Position numbers and translations under genes: made by a program. Positions 8,950 through 18,099 of a stretch of DNA of 37,266 bases are shown here, piece after piece (the stretch's first letter is position 1; every line of letters starts with the position of its first letter). A model generated the notes under the pieces. The model did no database searches. It saw only the letters and a program-made list of their open reading frames with translations, and had not been told where the DNA came from. The stretch is from Cephaloticoccus sp. (GTDB lineage Bacteria; Verrucomicrobiota; Verrucomicrobiia; Opitutales; Opitutaceae): contig JAIPJW010000019.1 of the NCBI GenBank assembly GCA_021734075.1, positions 1 through 37,266 on the forward strand, written 5' to 3'.

Positions 8950-10442
8950 ACCTGCTTCCCCTGGCCATCTACATTTCCTTCAGCGGGGCTCTGCTGGCCC
9001 TGTGGGCGGGTTCGCGCTCGGCCAGCGCGGCCCGCGTGGTCGCGTTGCTGACAGCGCTGTCCAGTTGGGGTTGCGTGCTGTATGCCGCGGTCAATTTCAC
9101 TCCCGCCCCCGGTCTGCAGACGATCATCGATCTGCCCTGGATTGCCGCCTACGGCATTCACTACCACCTCGCGGCGGATGGCATCAGCCTCACGCTGCTC
9201 GTGCTCACCGGTCTGGCCGCGACCGCGGGCATCCTGTTCTCGTGGAACATCGAGGAACGGGTGGGTGAGTTCTTCGCGTTTTATCTGACACTGATCGGCG
9301 GGGTCTACGGCGTGTTTCTCAGTGCGGACGCCTTTTTGTTCTTTGTCTTCTACGAGATTGCGATCGTGCCCAAGTATTTCCTGATCGCGAACTGGGGCTC
9401 CACCAACCGCACCTACGGCGCGATGAAGCTGGTGCTTTATTCCTTTGCGGGCAGTGCGCTCGTGCTGGCCGGCCTGCTTTGGACCTATGCGGCGGGGGGC
9501 TCGCACAGCTTCTCGCTGACCGCCCTCACCTGGGCGGCCGCCAGTATCGCTCCCGGCCAACAGCTGGTCATTTTTGCCCTGATCTTTTTCGGCTTCGCCA
9601 CGCTGGCGGGTATCTTTCCGCTGCACACCTGGGCCCCCACCGGTCACGTGGCCGCCCCCACCGGGGCCTCGATGTTGCTCGCGGGTGTGGTCATGAAACT
9701 CGGGGCCTACGGTTGTCTCCGGGTGGCCCTGCCGCTGTTTCCCACCGCCTTCGTGGTCTGGCAACCGGCCATCGCGGGACTCGCCCTCGTGGGCATCCTT
9801 TACGCGGGTTCGGTCGCGCTGGTGCAGAAGGATTTCAAGTTCGTCATCGCCTACTCCAGTGTGAGCCACATGGGTTTTGTCCTGCTCGGGTTGGCCGCGG
9901 CCAATCTGCAGGGGCTGGGGGGAGCCGTGCTGCAGATGTTTTCCCACGGTGTGCTGGCCGGCCTGCTCTTCGCGGTGGTCGGACGCATGGTCTACGAACG
10001 CACCCACACCCGCCAACTCGCGGAACTTTCCCAACGGCCCCTGTTCCGCCTGATGCCATTCGCCGCCGTCACCTTTGTGATCGCCGGCCTGGCCTCGATG
10101 GGCATGCCCGGGTTCAGCGGCTTCCCGGCGGAACTGTCCATTTTGATTGGCGCCTGGCAGGTCTCGCCGATCTGGGCGCTGGCGGCCGCCCTCGGGGTGC
10201 TCGTGGCCGCGGCCTTCACCCTGCGTGCGATGCAACTCGCCTTCTTTGGCCGGATCGAGCCCGAGACAAACCCATCCCTGCCGCCGTATGCCGCCATCAC
10301 GCTGCCTGAAAAAGCCGGCACCATCCTGCTGCTGGGTGCGACCGTTCTGATCGGTTTGCGGCCGGACCTCCTGCTCGCATGGATTGAACCGGCCCTGCAG
10401 TCACCAGTGATGCAGGTGTTGATGAAAGGAGCGACGTTATGA
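8946..10442 (+). CDS. nuoM: Second NuoM-type subunit (extra antiporter-like subunit, cluster 1)
   Basis: A 498-residue NuoM paralogue, clearly divergent from its neighbour and not a recent duplicate. It keeps the LAADGISLTLLVLTG opening, the TM5 Glu137 in FVFYEIAIVPKYF, the TM8 Lys251 in VVMKLGAYG, the membrane histidine in MFSHGVLAG and the TM12 Glu396 in GFPAELSIL. The TM7 lysine is missing: the aligned position in FATLAGIFPLHTW is Leu220 (codon CTG at 9603). NuoL, M, M' and N together give four pump-like subunits, the layout described for two-M complex I variants. Presumably it is built into the membrane arm next to NuoM. Whether it pumps is open. Confidence 0.92.
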   Translation: MNLLPLAIYISFSGALLALWAGSRSASAARVVALLTALSSWGCVLYAAVNFTPAPGLQTIIDLPWIAAYGIHYHLAADGISLTLLVLTGLAATAGILFSWNIEERVGEFFAFYLTLIGGVYGVFLSADAFLFFVFYEIAIVPKYFLIANWGSTNRTYGAMKLVLYSFAGSALVLAGLLWTYAAGGSHSFSLTALTWAAASIAPGQQLVIFALIFFGFATLAGIFPLHTWAPTGHVAAPTGASMLLAGVVMKLGAYGCLRVALPLFPTAFVVWQPAIAGLALVGILYAGSVALVQKDFKFVIAYSSVSHMGFVLLGLAAANLQGLGGAVLQMFSHGVLAGLLFAVVGRMVYERTHTRQLAELSQRPLFRLMPFAAVTFVIAGLASMGMPGFSGFPAELSILIGAWQVSPIWALAAALGVLVAAAFTLRAMQLAFFGRIEPETNPSLPPYAAITLPEKAGTILLLGATVLIGLRPDLLLAWIEPALQSPVMQVLMKGATL

Positions 10443-11905
10443 GTCCCGACTACAACGGCTTGTTTCATGCGCTCCTGCCCGAGACGGCGCTGGTGTTGGG
10501 TGCGCTCATCGTGCTGGGTTTTGACCTGATCACGGGTCGGCGACGCAGCCGGGAAGAACGGTTGCGGGCGGCGGCCATGCTGGGAGGTTTTGCCGTGGTG
10601 GTGGCGGCGGCGGAAACCGTGGCCGCCGGTTTGATGGGGCCGGTCTTTGGCGGGGTGCTCATGCTCGACACGCTCGGCCTGTTCACGCGCATGGGGGTTC
10701 TCCTGCTGGCTTTGCTGGCGATATCCCTCGCGCCGGGCACGGTGAAATTCCGGCATCCGGCGGAGTTTGTGGCGGTGCTCCTGTTCGCAACCGCGGGGTT
10801 CACCCTGATGGCCGTGGCCCAACAGTTGTTGCTCGTCTTTCTCGCGGTCGAACTCGCGAGTCTCTCGCTCTACATCCTGGCCGGGTTCGACAAGCAAAAG
10901 CCCGATTCGGCGGAAGCCGCCCTCAAGTATTTCCTGTTCGGCGGCATGGCCGCGGCCTTCATGCTCTTCGGTTTCAGCCTGCTTTATGGGCTGTCCGGCT
11001 CGATTGAATTGCCGCAGATAGCGGCGGCCCTGGCCGCGGGTTCCGGCGGGCCCCTGTTGCAGGTGGCGCTGGTCATGGTTTTGGTGGCCTTCGGCTTCAA
11101 GGCGGCTGCGGCGCCGTTTCATCTCTGGGCCCCGGATGTTTATCAGGGCGCGCCTCCGGCGGCGACGGCGCTGATTGCCTCGGCATCAAAATTTGCCGGC
11201 GTCACGATCTTTGTGCGGCTGCTTTGGCCAGGGTTGGGTTCGCTGGCCGGACACTACGATGCCTCGCTGCAAGGGGCGGGTTGGCTCACGGCGGTTGCCC
11301 TGATTGCCCTCGCCTCCTTGTTGGTGGGAAATCTGGCTGCCCTCGCGCAATCGAATGTGCGCCGGCTGCTCGCCTATTCGGCCATCGCCCATGCCGGGGT
11401 CATGCTCATCGGCGTCATGGTCACAGGCGTTGCGGGCGTTGGTCCGTTGATGTATTATGTTATGACCTATGGGCTTGCGACGATCGGGGCCTTTGGCGTG
11501 ATCGGTATCCTCGACCAGAGTGGAGGCTGCCAAAAGATTACCGATCTGGCCGGGCTGCACCGGCGTTCCCCTCTGCTCGCCGGGGTGCTGCTGGTCTATC
11601 TCCTCTCCCTGGCGGGCGTGCCCCCGTTGGCGGGCTTCTTCGGTAAGTTCGCGGTCTTTGCCGAGGCGCTGGCAATCGGCGGTGCCACCACCCCGGTCGG
11701 CGTCCTGGCGTTGCTGGCCATCGCGCTGAGTGCGGTGGCACTCTATTACTACCTGCAGGTGTTGAAACAGGCCCTGGTGAAGGCGCCCGCGCCTGCAGCT
11801 CCGCGCATTCCTGTCTCCCTGGATCTGGCGGTTCCCCTGGTGATGGCCGCGGGTTTGTTGCTCGGGCTCGGTTTGTGGCCGTCGGTGATCCTGAACCTGT
11901 TCTGA
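10439..11905 (+). CDS. nuoN: NADH-quinone oxidoreductase subunit N (cluster 1)
   Basis: NuoN is the antiporter-like subunit closest to the quinone arm. The 488-residue product carries the family motif FGFKAAAAPFHLWAPDVYQGAP with its TM7 lysine, SASKFAG with the TM8 lysine, and PPLAGFFGKFAVF with the TM12 lysine. It starts at ATG 10439, overlapping the previous stop. It is the last gene of cluster 1. After the stop no convincing intrinsic terminator is visible: the following 50 bases are A-rich but lack a GC-rich stem. Confidence 0.95.
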   Translation: MSPDYNGLFHALLPETALVLGALIVLGFDLITGRRRSREERLRAAAMLGGFAVVVAAAETVAAGLMGPVFGGVLMLDTLGLFTRMGVLLLALLAISLAPGTVKFRHPAEFVAVLLFATAGFTLMAVAQQLLLVFLAVELASLSLYILAGFDKQKPDSAEAALKYFLFGGMAAAFMLFGFSLLYGLSGSIELPQIAAALAAGSGGPLLQVALVMVLVAFGFKAAAAPFHLWAPDVYQGAPPAATALIASASKFAGVTIFVRLLWPGLGSLAGHYDASLQGAGWLTAVALIALASLLVGNLAALAQSNVRRLLAYSAIAHAGVMLIGVMVTGVAGVGPLMYYVMTYGLATIGAFGVIGILDQSGGCQKITDLAGLHRRSPLLAGVLLVYLLSLAGVPPLAGFFGKFAVFAEALAIGGATTPVGVLALLAIALSAVALYYYLQVLKQALVKAPAPAAPRIPVSLDLAVPLVMAAGLLLGLGLWPSVILNLF

Positions 11906-12005
11906 TCCATTCTTCCGATAATTTGAGCTATTAAAAAAACACGAAAAAAACCGGGTGTCCGGATTCGGCTCGTTGTTGGAAATTTTTTACCTTAGTTTGT
12001 CTGAC

Positions 12006-12284
12006 ATGCTGCTTTTTGCCCTCACCACTCTCGAAAAGTTGCAGCGGGTTCCCGTGGAATTCTGGCTGAGAATCGTGATGATCATCGCGGTTTTTGTGCT
12101 CACCATCGTGCTGATCCGAAGTATCTCACAAATGAACAAGGTTTTGCTGACCATCACGATTTTTGTCACGATCACGATCCTTGGCTTTACCTGGGTCTAT
12201 GAGCGCAACGAGCCCAAGATACTCACACCCTTTGTCGATACCATTGCCCCGTTTTTCCCGAGCAAGAAAACGAACCGCTGGTAG
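12006..12284 (+). CDS. Small two-helix membrane protein of unknown function
   Basis: A 92-residue product if read from ATG 12006. An in-frame GTG at 11955 would add 17 residues; neither has a clear ribosome-binding site. Two membrane segments are visible: FWLRIVMIIAVFVLTIVLI and VLLTITIFVTITILGFTW, followed by a charged C-terminus ending in KKTNRW. It lies alone between the two complex I clusters, 100 bases after nuoN. Base composition is lower in GC than the nuo genes. I do not recognise the family. A link to complex I is suggested only by position. Confidence 0.6.
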   Translation: MLLFALTTLEKLQRVPVEFWLRIVMIIAVFVLTIVLIRSISQMNKVLLTITIFVTITILGFTWVYERNEPKILTPFVDTIAPFFPSKKTNRW

Positions 12285-12336
12285 GTTTTGGACGGGGTGC
12301 CGGGTTGGTTGGGCCTAAAATTGCGTCGGTGCTCTT

Positions 12337-12368
12337 CCCTGGCGTTGGCTCGCCGGTTGACGCCAGGG
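12337..12368. repeat. Hairpin downstream of the small membrane protein gene
   Basis: CCCTGGCGT (12337-12345) and ACGCCAGGG (12360-12368) form a perfect 9-bp stem with a 14-base loop. No T-run follows on either strand, so this is at best a weak terminator. It may serve the small gene ending at 12284 or the convergent hydrolase gene ending at 12572. Apart from it, 12285-12571 shows no supported gene. Confidence 0.55.
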
Positions 12369-12571
12369 GTCATTGCGGCGTGGTGCTGTTCGGTATCCTA
12401 CTCATAGCGTCACATGCAGGCTGAATCTTCCCGCCACCGAGTGATTGGGATGGGCGGGCAATTCGCGTCAATGGGATTACCGCTCTCAAGTTTGGCTGAG
12501 CGCCCGCGGTGGGTTGGATCGCTGCTCGCGCTGATGCCGGTGGGAGCGAACGGGCCGGAAAATTCCCGCGA

Positions 12572-14056
12572 TCACGCCGGGCCGGATTTGCCGCTGTAGG
12601 CCATGGCCAGCCGGAACACGGCCCAAAGCACTCCGGTCACCGGAATGGCGATCAACACCAAACCCATATCGGGCTGGAACAGGTTGAGGGTGCCGAAGGA
12701 GGCGCCGAGCAGGCCCGGCATGAGGCTGAAAATAACCCAGGCCGAGCCCAGGGTGGTGAACAACGGGAACCACAAACTGAAACGGCCGAAAGGGCCCGAC
12801 TTGGCGCGCAGCTCGCGGCGGTGAAACCAGGCCCAGACCATGCTGAGCAGGAACATGACCGGCATGAGCACCAAGGAGATGAACAAGGTTTGCCGGGACC
12901 ATCGCGACCCCTCGCCCTGGTAATCGAGCCCGAGCGCCCTGGCCGCGATGCCGTTGCGGAGTTGGAGCGTTTCCCCAAAGCCGATGCCGCTCCCGGCGTT
13001 GACCAGCACGACCACCCCCTTGTTCTCTGCCGGGACCATCGTCGCGAGCGATTCGTATCCGGGGCTGTTCCCGGTGTGGTAAACGGTTCCATTTCCGGTA
13101 TCCACAAACCACCCGAAGCCGTAGAAGGGTGAGGCTGCGCCGGCCGGGCGCATCATGGCGGCTTTGCCCATGGCGCTGAGGACATCATCCCTGCCATTCA
13201 TCATCATTTGCAGGTAGCGCGCCAGATCGCTGGCGCTGGCGACGATCCCACCTTGGGGAGCCGTGCCCAGATCGGTCTTGTTTTCGGCCAAAGGTTGCTT
13301 GGTGGCAAACCAGGGTCGGTGCCCGGTCGCCATGGCATTGTGGATTTCTCCATCCGCGACAAAGCTGTGCGCCATGCCCACCGGCTCCAGGATGTGGGTG
13401 GCAATGTAACTCTGGTAGGTCTGCCCGCTGACGACTTCGATCAGGCGGCCAAGAATCTGATAATTTAGGTTCGAATACTCCCACTTTGCGCCCGGTGGAT
13501 AGGCGGGAATAACCCCGGCCAGCCGATCAACCGCGCGCGCCAAGGCGTCCTTGTGCGTGGGGTTGTCCTTGGGTGAGCTGTTCCCCTTAAAGGTGGAAAA
13601 CCCGCTCGTGTGACTGAGCAACTGGCGGATCGTGATTGCCCCGGCGGGTTTTCCGGAGAATACGGCAAGGTAGTTCGACACTTCGATATCCAGACCGACC
13701 TTGCCCGCCTCAACCAATTGCATCACGGCCAGCGCTGTAAAGCTCTTGGAGATCGAGCCGGTAATAAACGGGGTGTCGGGCGTGACGGCCTTGTCTCCGC
13801 CCATCCTGACGACACCGCGCGCGCCAACCATTCGGATTTCGCCGTCAGCCACGACGGCGTAGGCCAGACCGGGCACGCCGGAGACCGGGCTCTCGCTGGC
13901 GATGAAGTCGTCGATGGACCCTGCCGGTATGCCGGCTTGCAACGCCGCGGTGAACCCAAAGGCCAGAAGAGCCAGAATTCTCCGTCCAACCTCCTTCCTG
14001 TAATTCCCTGCCCGCAAACCCGTTCCGGCTCTGTTCCTGGCTATAAGAACGGCCAT
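12572..14056 (-). CDS. Serine beta-lactamase-family hydrolase with C-terminal membrane domain
   Basis: A 494-residue member of the beta-lactamase (class C/penicillin-binding protein-like) family. All three active-site motifs are visible: Ser101-Ile-Ser-Lys104 (SxxK), Tyr194-Ser-Asn196 (YxN) and His327-Thr-Gly329 in the place of KTG. A hydrophobic stretch (RRILALLAFGFTAALQAG, residues 25-42) looks like a signal sequence, preceded by a long basic N-terminus that may mean the true start is further in. After the catalytic domain, residues from about 385 contain three or four membrane segments. Such proteins may be peptidases or esterases of cell-wall or small substrates; antibiotic resistance cannot be inferred. 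It is transcribed opposite to both nuo operons. Confidence 0.88.
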   Translation of the reverse strand: MAVLIARNRAGTGLRAGNYRKEVGRRILALLAFGFTAALQAGIPAGSIDDFIASESPVSGVPGLAYAVVADGEIRMVGARGVVRMGGDKAVTPDTPFITGSISKSFTALAVMQLVEAGKVGLDIEVSNYLAVFSGKPAGAITIRQLLSHTSGFSTFKGNSSPKDNPTHKDALARAVDRLAGVIPAYPPGAKWEYSNLNYQILGRLIEVVSGQTYQSYIATHILEPVGMAHSFVADGEIHNAMATGHRPWFATKQPLAENKTDLGTAPQGGIVASASDLARYLQMMMNGRDDVLSAMGKAAMMRPAGAASPFYGFGWFVDTGNGTVYHTGNSPGYESLATMVPAENKGVVVLVNAGSGIGFGETLQLRNGIAARALGLDYQGEGSRWSRQTLFISLVLMPVMFLLSMVWAWFHRRELRAKSGPFGRFSLWFPLFTTLGSAWVIFSLMPGLLGASFGTLNLFQPDMGLVLIAIPVTGVLWAVFRLAMAYSGKSGPA

Positions 14057-14464
14057 TACTGATAGTAAACTCCTTGTGGGTGACGCATCATGAGGGTGAG
14101 GGCGGGGGTGATGAACTCATCGGACGGACTAAAACCTCGTTCGACGCTGCGATGGCGGTCGAAGCAATGGTGATCGCAGCCATGCAAGTGATTTTCTTGC
14201 CGGAGACGAGCTTCAATCCGCCCCCAAGCGCTCCCGGCAGCCGCTCGCTTGTTCACGCGCCGGAGGCCCGTGCGCCCGGTCCGGTGAGTTAAGGCCATTT
14301 AACCCCATAACCCTATAAGTTGGCACGGGTTTGGCGCGGTTCGCCCGGCGGGGCAGGACAAGATATGCGGATGTAAGGTCAAGGGGCGCGTGGCAGATCG
14401 GGGGGTTTCTTGTTAACGTTCTCCACCCAACGTTAAACGGCCCTTTCCATTCTTCCACCAACCC
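14057..14464. other. Intergenic region between the hydrolase and nuoA of cluster 2
   Basis: No convincing coding sequence is seen in these 408 bases. The divergent genes on both sides mean that promoters for both must lie here. I see no clear -35/-10 pair. The only structured site is the TTAACGTT inverted repeat close to nuoA. Confidence 0.6.
14413..14436. promoter_or_regulatory. Inverted repeat upstream of nuoA (candidate operator)
   Basis: TTAACGTT (14413-14420) and AACGTTAA (14429-14436) are exact reverse complements separated by 8 bases, ending 28 bases before the nuoA ATG. The core of each arm, AACGTT, is itself palindromic. Symmetry, spacing of about one and a half helical turns between arm centres, and position suggest a binding site for a dimeric regulator. 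Which regulator is unknown. Confidence 0.45.
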
Positions 14465-14851
14465 ATGAACGCAGTCCAAACCGGCGACTTGATTTACCTC
14501 TTTGCCTTTTGTTTGGGCGGGTTGGCCTTCGCCCTTGGCCCTTTCGTGATCGTCTACTTCCTGGCCCCCAACTGGACCCGCAATACACTCAACAAGACGG
14601 GACAGGCGATTGAGTGCGGCATGGAACCCATCGGGGATGCCTGGATCCGCTACAGTGTGGTCTACTATCTCTACGCGCTCGTCTTCGTCGCCTTTGCCGT
14701 CGACGTGCTTTTTTTGATCCCGGTTGCGCTGGTTTACGGCCGGGCGTTTGCAATCCGCGATTTCGTCGAACTGACGATGTTCGTCGGCGTGCTGTCCCTT
14801 GTCATCGTCTACGCTTGGAAGAAAGGAGTCTTCGAATGGAAACGCCACTGA
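14465..14851 (+). CDS. nuoA: NADH-quinone oxidoreductase subunit A (cluster 2)
   Basis: NuoA is a three-helix membrane subunit at the junction of the two arms. The 128-residue product has the family loop [15 protein letters not shown] with its conserved Cys and Glu, then [20 protein letters not shown], equivalent to the usual YYL.AL.F..FD.E..FL.P. It is the first gene of the second complex I operon. nuoB begins inside it (16-base overlap), with a GAAAGGAG ribosome-binding site at 14821-14828 within the nuoA coding sequence. Confidence 0.95.
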   Translation: MNAVQTGDLIYLFAFCLGGLAFALGPFVIVYFLAPNWTRNTLNKTGQAIECGMEPIGDAWIRYSVVYYLYALVFVAFAVDVLFLIPVALVYGRAFAIRDFVELTMFVGVLSLVIVYAWKKGVFEWKRH

Positions 14852-15366
14852 ACCCGTCAGCCGCGCCCGAGATCCCCGTTGAGTGCTCGCAAATTGTCAA
14901 ATTCGCCAAGCTTGACGAGCTGCTCGCGCTTGGTCGGGCCAATTCCCTCTGGCCGTTGACCTTCGGACTCGCCTGCTGTGCCATCGAGATGATGGCCGCC
15001 GGCATGGCCCGCTTCGATCTCTCCCGCTTCGGCGCCGAGGTGTTTCGTCCCTCCCCCCGCCAGGCCGATGTCATGATCGTGGCCGGCACGGTGAACAAGA
15101 AAATGGCCCCGGCCGTCAAGCTGCTCTACGACCAGATGCTGGAGCCAAAATGGGTCATTGCCATGGGCAACTGCGCCCTGTCCGGCGGTCCGTTCAAATT
15201 CGAGGGTCAATACGCCGTGGTCGAGGGGGTCGACCAGTTGTTCCCGGTGGATGTCTATGTGCCGGGCTGTCCGCCGCGGCCCGAGGCCCTCATCGAGGGT
15301 TTGCTTAAACTGGAAGAGAAAATCACCGGCACCCGCCGGTTCCCGGAGGCCAAACTCAAGGAATGA
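14836..15366 (+). CDS. nuoB: NADH-quinone oxidoreductase subunit B (cluster 2)
   Basis: Second NuoB of the window, 176 residues from ATG 14836, chosen because a GAAAGGAG site precedes it. The frame is open further upstream, but that part lies inside nuoA in another frame. The N2 ligands are Cys47-Cys48 (LACCAIEMM), Cys113 (MGNCALSGG) and Cys145 ([10 protein letters not shown]). It lacks the long C-terminal extension of the cluster 1 copy. The two proteins share the core but differ at many positions, so the clusters are old paralogues or of separate origin. The stop overlaps the nuoC start. Confidence 0.95.
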   Translation: METPLNPSAAPEIPVECSQIVKFAKLDELLALGRANSLWPLTFGLACCAIEMMAAGMARFDLSRFGAEVFRPSPRQADVMIVAGTVNKKMAPAVKLLYDQMLEPKWVIAMGNCALSGGPFKFEGQYAVVEGVDQLFPVDVYVPGCPPRPEALIEGLLKLEEKITGTRRFPEAKLKE

Positions 15367-15920
15367 GCGCTTCACTCGAGCAACTTACCGCGGATTTTAT
15401 CCGGTTGATCGGGCCGGAGGCCTTTGTGCCGAAGGTGCGGCCCCCCGCGCCTGAAGTGGCGCCAGCACCGGCACCGGGGTCACCGACCCCGGCTACAGCT
15501 CCTGCCGCGGCCCCCGCGCCGGTCAGTCCCGTGCAAACGGTGGATTTTGCGCTGAGGGGTTACAATTTCGATGCAACCGTGGCGTCCACCCAGGTCGTCG
15601 AGGCGGCGAAGATTCTCGACCGGTCCGGCTTTGCCCTCGATGCCATCACCGGGGTCGACTGGATCGCGCAGGAGGAGATGGAAATTGTCTACGACTATTT
15701 CCACCCGGTTGAACCCTTGCGCGTGGTGGTGCGCACCCGCGTGCCGCGCGCCACGCCCGAATTGCCGACGATCTCCACCGTCTTTCAGGGCGCGAACTGG
15801 CACGAACGCGAAACCCACGACTTTTTCGCCATCAAGTTCCTCGGTCATCCCAATCTCAAGCCGCTCCTCCTGCCGGAGGACGCCACTTTTCACCCGCTCC
15901 GCAAGGACTACCAGCCATGA
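15363..15920 (+). CDS. nuoC: NADH-quinone oxidoreductase subunit C with Pro/Ala linker (cluster 2)
   Basis: The 185-residue NuoC has the conserved [11 protein letters not shown] strand and the C-terminal signature [20 protein letters not shown]...[10 protein letters not shown]. Compared with the cluster 1 copy the last motif is shortened: it ends directly at RKDYQP. Residues about 20-58 form a low-complexity linker dominated by Pro and Ala between a short N-terminal helix and the core domain. It overlaps both neighbours by ATGA. Confidence 0.93.
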   Translation: MSASLEQLTADFIRLIGPEAFVPKVRPPAPEVAPAPAPGSPTPATAPAAAPAPVSPVQTVDFALRGYNFDATVASTQVVEAAKILDRSGFALDAITGVDWIAQEEMEIVYDYFHPVEPLRVVVRTRVPRATPELPTISTVFQGANWHERETHDFFAIKFLGHPNLKPLLLPEDATFHPLRKDYQP

Positions 15921-17056
15921 ACGTGACCAAGGAACCCGTCGCCAAGCCGGCCGGTGACCAGTCGCCGGACGAGACCTTTGTGCTCAACCTCGGCCCGCAA
16001 CACCCGGCGGCCCACGGGGTGCTGCGCGTGCTCCTGACGATGGACGGCGAATGGATCAAGCGAGCCGAGCCCGTCATCGGTTACATCCACCGGATGCACG
16101 AGAAGATGGGCGAGAACCGCACCTACGCCAAATTTCTGCCCAACCCCAGCCGGATCGATTATCTCTCGGCCATGCAATACACCCACGGCTACGTGGGCGT
16201 GATTGAGCGCGCGGCGAAGATCGAGGTGCCGCCCCGGGCGGAATTCATCCGCGTCATCACCTCGGAACTGAACCGCATCTCGAGCCACATGGTCTGGTGG
16301 GGCGCCCTGCTCCTCGATCTCGGCGGCTTCACCCCCATCCTTTACGCCTTCGATGATCGCGAAAAGATCCTCGATCTGCTCGAGGGCATTTGCGGGGCGC
16401 GCCTGACCTACTGCTACTATCGCTTCGGCGGCCTCTGCAACGATGTCGACGACACCTTTCTCAAGGGCACGCGCGCTTTCGTGAAGCACCTGCGTCCGCG
16501 CTTGAAGATGTATCGCGAGCTGGTCACCGACAACGTCATCCTTCGCGGCCGGCTCACGGACATCGGCCCGATCAGTGCCGACCTTTGCCGGAAATACGGT
16601 GCGACCGGTCCGGTCATCCGCGGCTCCGGGGTGGCCTACGACGTCCGCCGGGCCGAGCCTTATTCCGTTTACCCGCAACTCGAATTCGAGATTCCGACCT
16701 ACCCCGAGGGCGACTCGATGGCCCGCTACCTCGTGCGCATGGACGAGATGGAACAGAGTTTGCGCATCATCGAGCAAGCGCTTGACCTCCTGCCCGAGGG
16801 TCCGGTCCTCGGCAAGGTGCCGCGGGTGCTCAAGATTCCGCCCGGTGACACCTGTTACGCGGTCGAGGGTTCGCGCGGCCGGTTCATGGTGCGCCTCGTG
16901 ACCGACGGCAAGGACACCGCCTACCGGCTCAAGCTCCGTGCCCCGTGTTTTTCCAATCTCAGCATCTATGAGGAGGCAAGCAAGGGCATGATTCTGCCCG
17001 ATGCCCTCGCCATGCTGGGGAGCCTCGATATGTGCATCCCCGACGTCGATCGATGA
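15917..17056 (+). CDS. nuoD: NADH-quinone oxidoreductase subunit D (cluster 2)
   Basis: The 379-residue quinone-site subunit shows [37 protein letters not shown], and ends in the conserved P-D-V-D-R. It is a full-length NuoD. NuoH follows directly by ATGA overlap at 17053, so nuoE, F and G are absent from the place where they would normally be found. Confidence 0.96.
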   Translation: MNVTKEPVAKPAGDQSPDETFVLNLGPQHPAAHGVLRVLLTMDGEWIKRAEPVIGYIHRMHEKMGENRTYAKFLPNPSRIDYLSAMQYTHGYVGVIERAAKIEVPPRAEFIRVITSELNRISSHMVWWGALLLDLGGFTPILYAFDDREKILDLLEGICGARLTYCYYRFGGLCNDVDDTFLKGTRAFVKHLRPRLKMYRELVTDNVILRGRLTDIGPISADLCRKYGATGPVIRGSGVAYDVRRAEPYSVYPQLEFEIPTYPEGDSMARYLVRMDEMEQSLRIIEQALDLLPEGPVLGKVPRVLKIPPGDTCYAVEGSRGRFMVRLVTDGKDTAYRLKLRAPCFSNLSIYEEASKGMILPDALAMLGSLDMCIPDVDR

Positions 17057-18096
17057 ACTGGACCGCCGCCATGAACTTTCTCGCGATCGAGCCCGTCCGC
17101 CTGCTGCTCTATCTGGTCGGCATTTGCGCGTTCGTGGGGGCCAACGCCGCCTACCTGGTGCTGGCCGAGCGCAAGGGCGCCGGTCGCTTCCAGCGCCGGC
17201 CCGGACCCAACGAGGCGGGCTGGGGTGGTGTGCTGCAACCGGTCGCCGATGGCCTCAAGCTGATGGCCAAACAAATGATCGTGCCGCCCGGCACCGACCG
17301 GCTGCTCTTCCGGGCCGCGCCCCTCATGGTGATGGCCCCGCCGCTGCTCTGCCTCGCGACGATTCCGTTCGGCGAAAGCATCGTGGCGCGCAACCTCAAC
17401 ATCGGCCTGCTCTTCGTCTTTGCCTTCGGCTCGATCAACGTCATGGCGCTGATGCTGGGCGGCTGGGCCTCGCGCAACAAGTTCGCGATCATCTCCTCCG
17501 CGCGCGTCGTCTCCCAGAGTGTCGCCTACGAGATTCCGATGCTGCTCGTGGTCATCACGGTGCTGATGGTCGCCGGCACGCTGAACCTGCAGGAAATCAT
17601 CGTCCAGCAGGCGGGCGGGTTCTGGCACTGGAACCTCTTCAAGGTCTGGGTCAACCCGCTCATGCCGGTGACCTTCCTGATCTTTTTCACCTGCATGCTG
17701 GCCGAGACCAATCGCGCGCCGTTCGACATGGCGGAGGCCGAGAGTGAACTCGTGGCCGGGGCCTTCACCGAATATGGTGGGATGGGTTTCGGCGTCTTCT
17801 TCATGGCGGAATACGCCAACATAGTCGTCGGCTGCAGTCTCGCCACCGTGATGTTCCTGGGTGGCTGGCAAAGCCCCTTCGGGGTGCTTTCCGGCGGACT
17901 CTGGGGTCCGGTTTGGTTCCTCGCGAAAATGTATACGCTCATCTTTGCGGTTATCTGGATCCGGTGGACCTTTCCCCGCACCCAGTTCTACAGCCTGCTC
18001 AACCTGTCCTGGAAAATCCTCATTCCCCTCTCGCTGGTTACCCTGCTGCTGACCGGCGCGATGATCAAACTGCCGCTGTTGTTTAAACTTTTTTGA
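17053..18096 (+). CDS. nuoH: NADH-quinone oxidoreductase subunit H (cluster 2)
   Basis: The start at ATG 17053 is preferred over the in-frame ATG 17032 because it overlaps the nuoD stop as at the other junctions. The 347-residue product is of normal NuoH size and has LAERKGAGRFQRRPGPNEAGW, QPVADGLKLMAKQMIVP, GGWASRNKFAIISSARVVSQSVAYEIP and FDMAEAESELVAGAFTEYGGMGF. The membrane-arm acidic residues are conserved. nuoI follows after 3 bases. Confidence 0.95.
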   Translation: MNWTAAMNFLAIEPVRLLLYLVGICAFVGANAAYLVLAERKGAGRFQRRPGPNEAGWGGVLQPVADGLKLMAKQMIVPPGTDRLLFRAAPLMVMAPPLLCLATIPFGESIVARNLNIGLLFVFAFGSINVMALMLGGWASRNKFAIISSARVVSQSVAYEIPMLLVVITVLMVAGTLNLQEIIVQQAGGFWHWNLFKVWVNPLMPVTFLIFFTCMLAETNRAPFDMAEAESELVAGAFTEYGGMGFGVFFMAEYANIVVGCSLATVMFLGGWQSPFGVLSGGLWGPVWFLAKMYTLIFAVIWIRWTFPRTQFYSLLNLSWKILIPLSLVTLLLTGAMIKLPLLFKLF

Positions 18097-18099
18097 CCC

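Noticed and set aside
12414-12599. 61-codon frame after the hairpin at 12337
   Set aside because: Short, low-quality composition, and it overlaps the end of the convergent hydrolase gene.
12572-14056. Antibiotic-resistance beta-lactamase
   Set aside because: The third motif is HTG, the protein has a large membrane domain, and the family includes many peptidases and esterases, so resistance cannot be claimed.
14074-14292. 72-codon frame in the gap before nuoA
   Set aside because: No recognisable protein features, no ribosome-binding site, and a minus-strand frame overlaps it. It is treated as intergenic.
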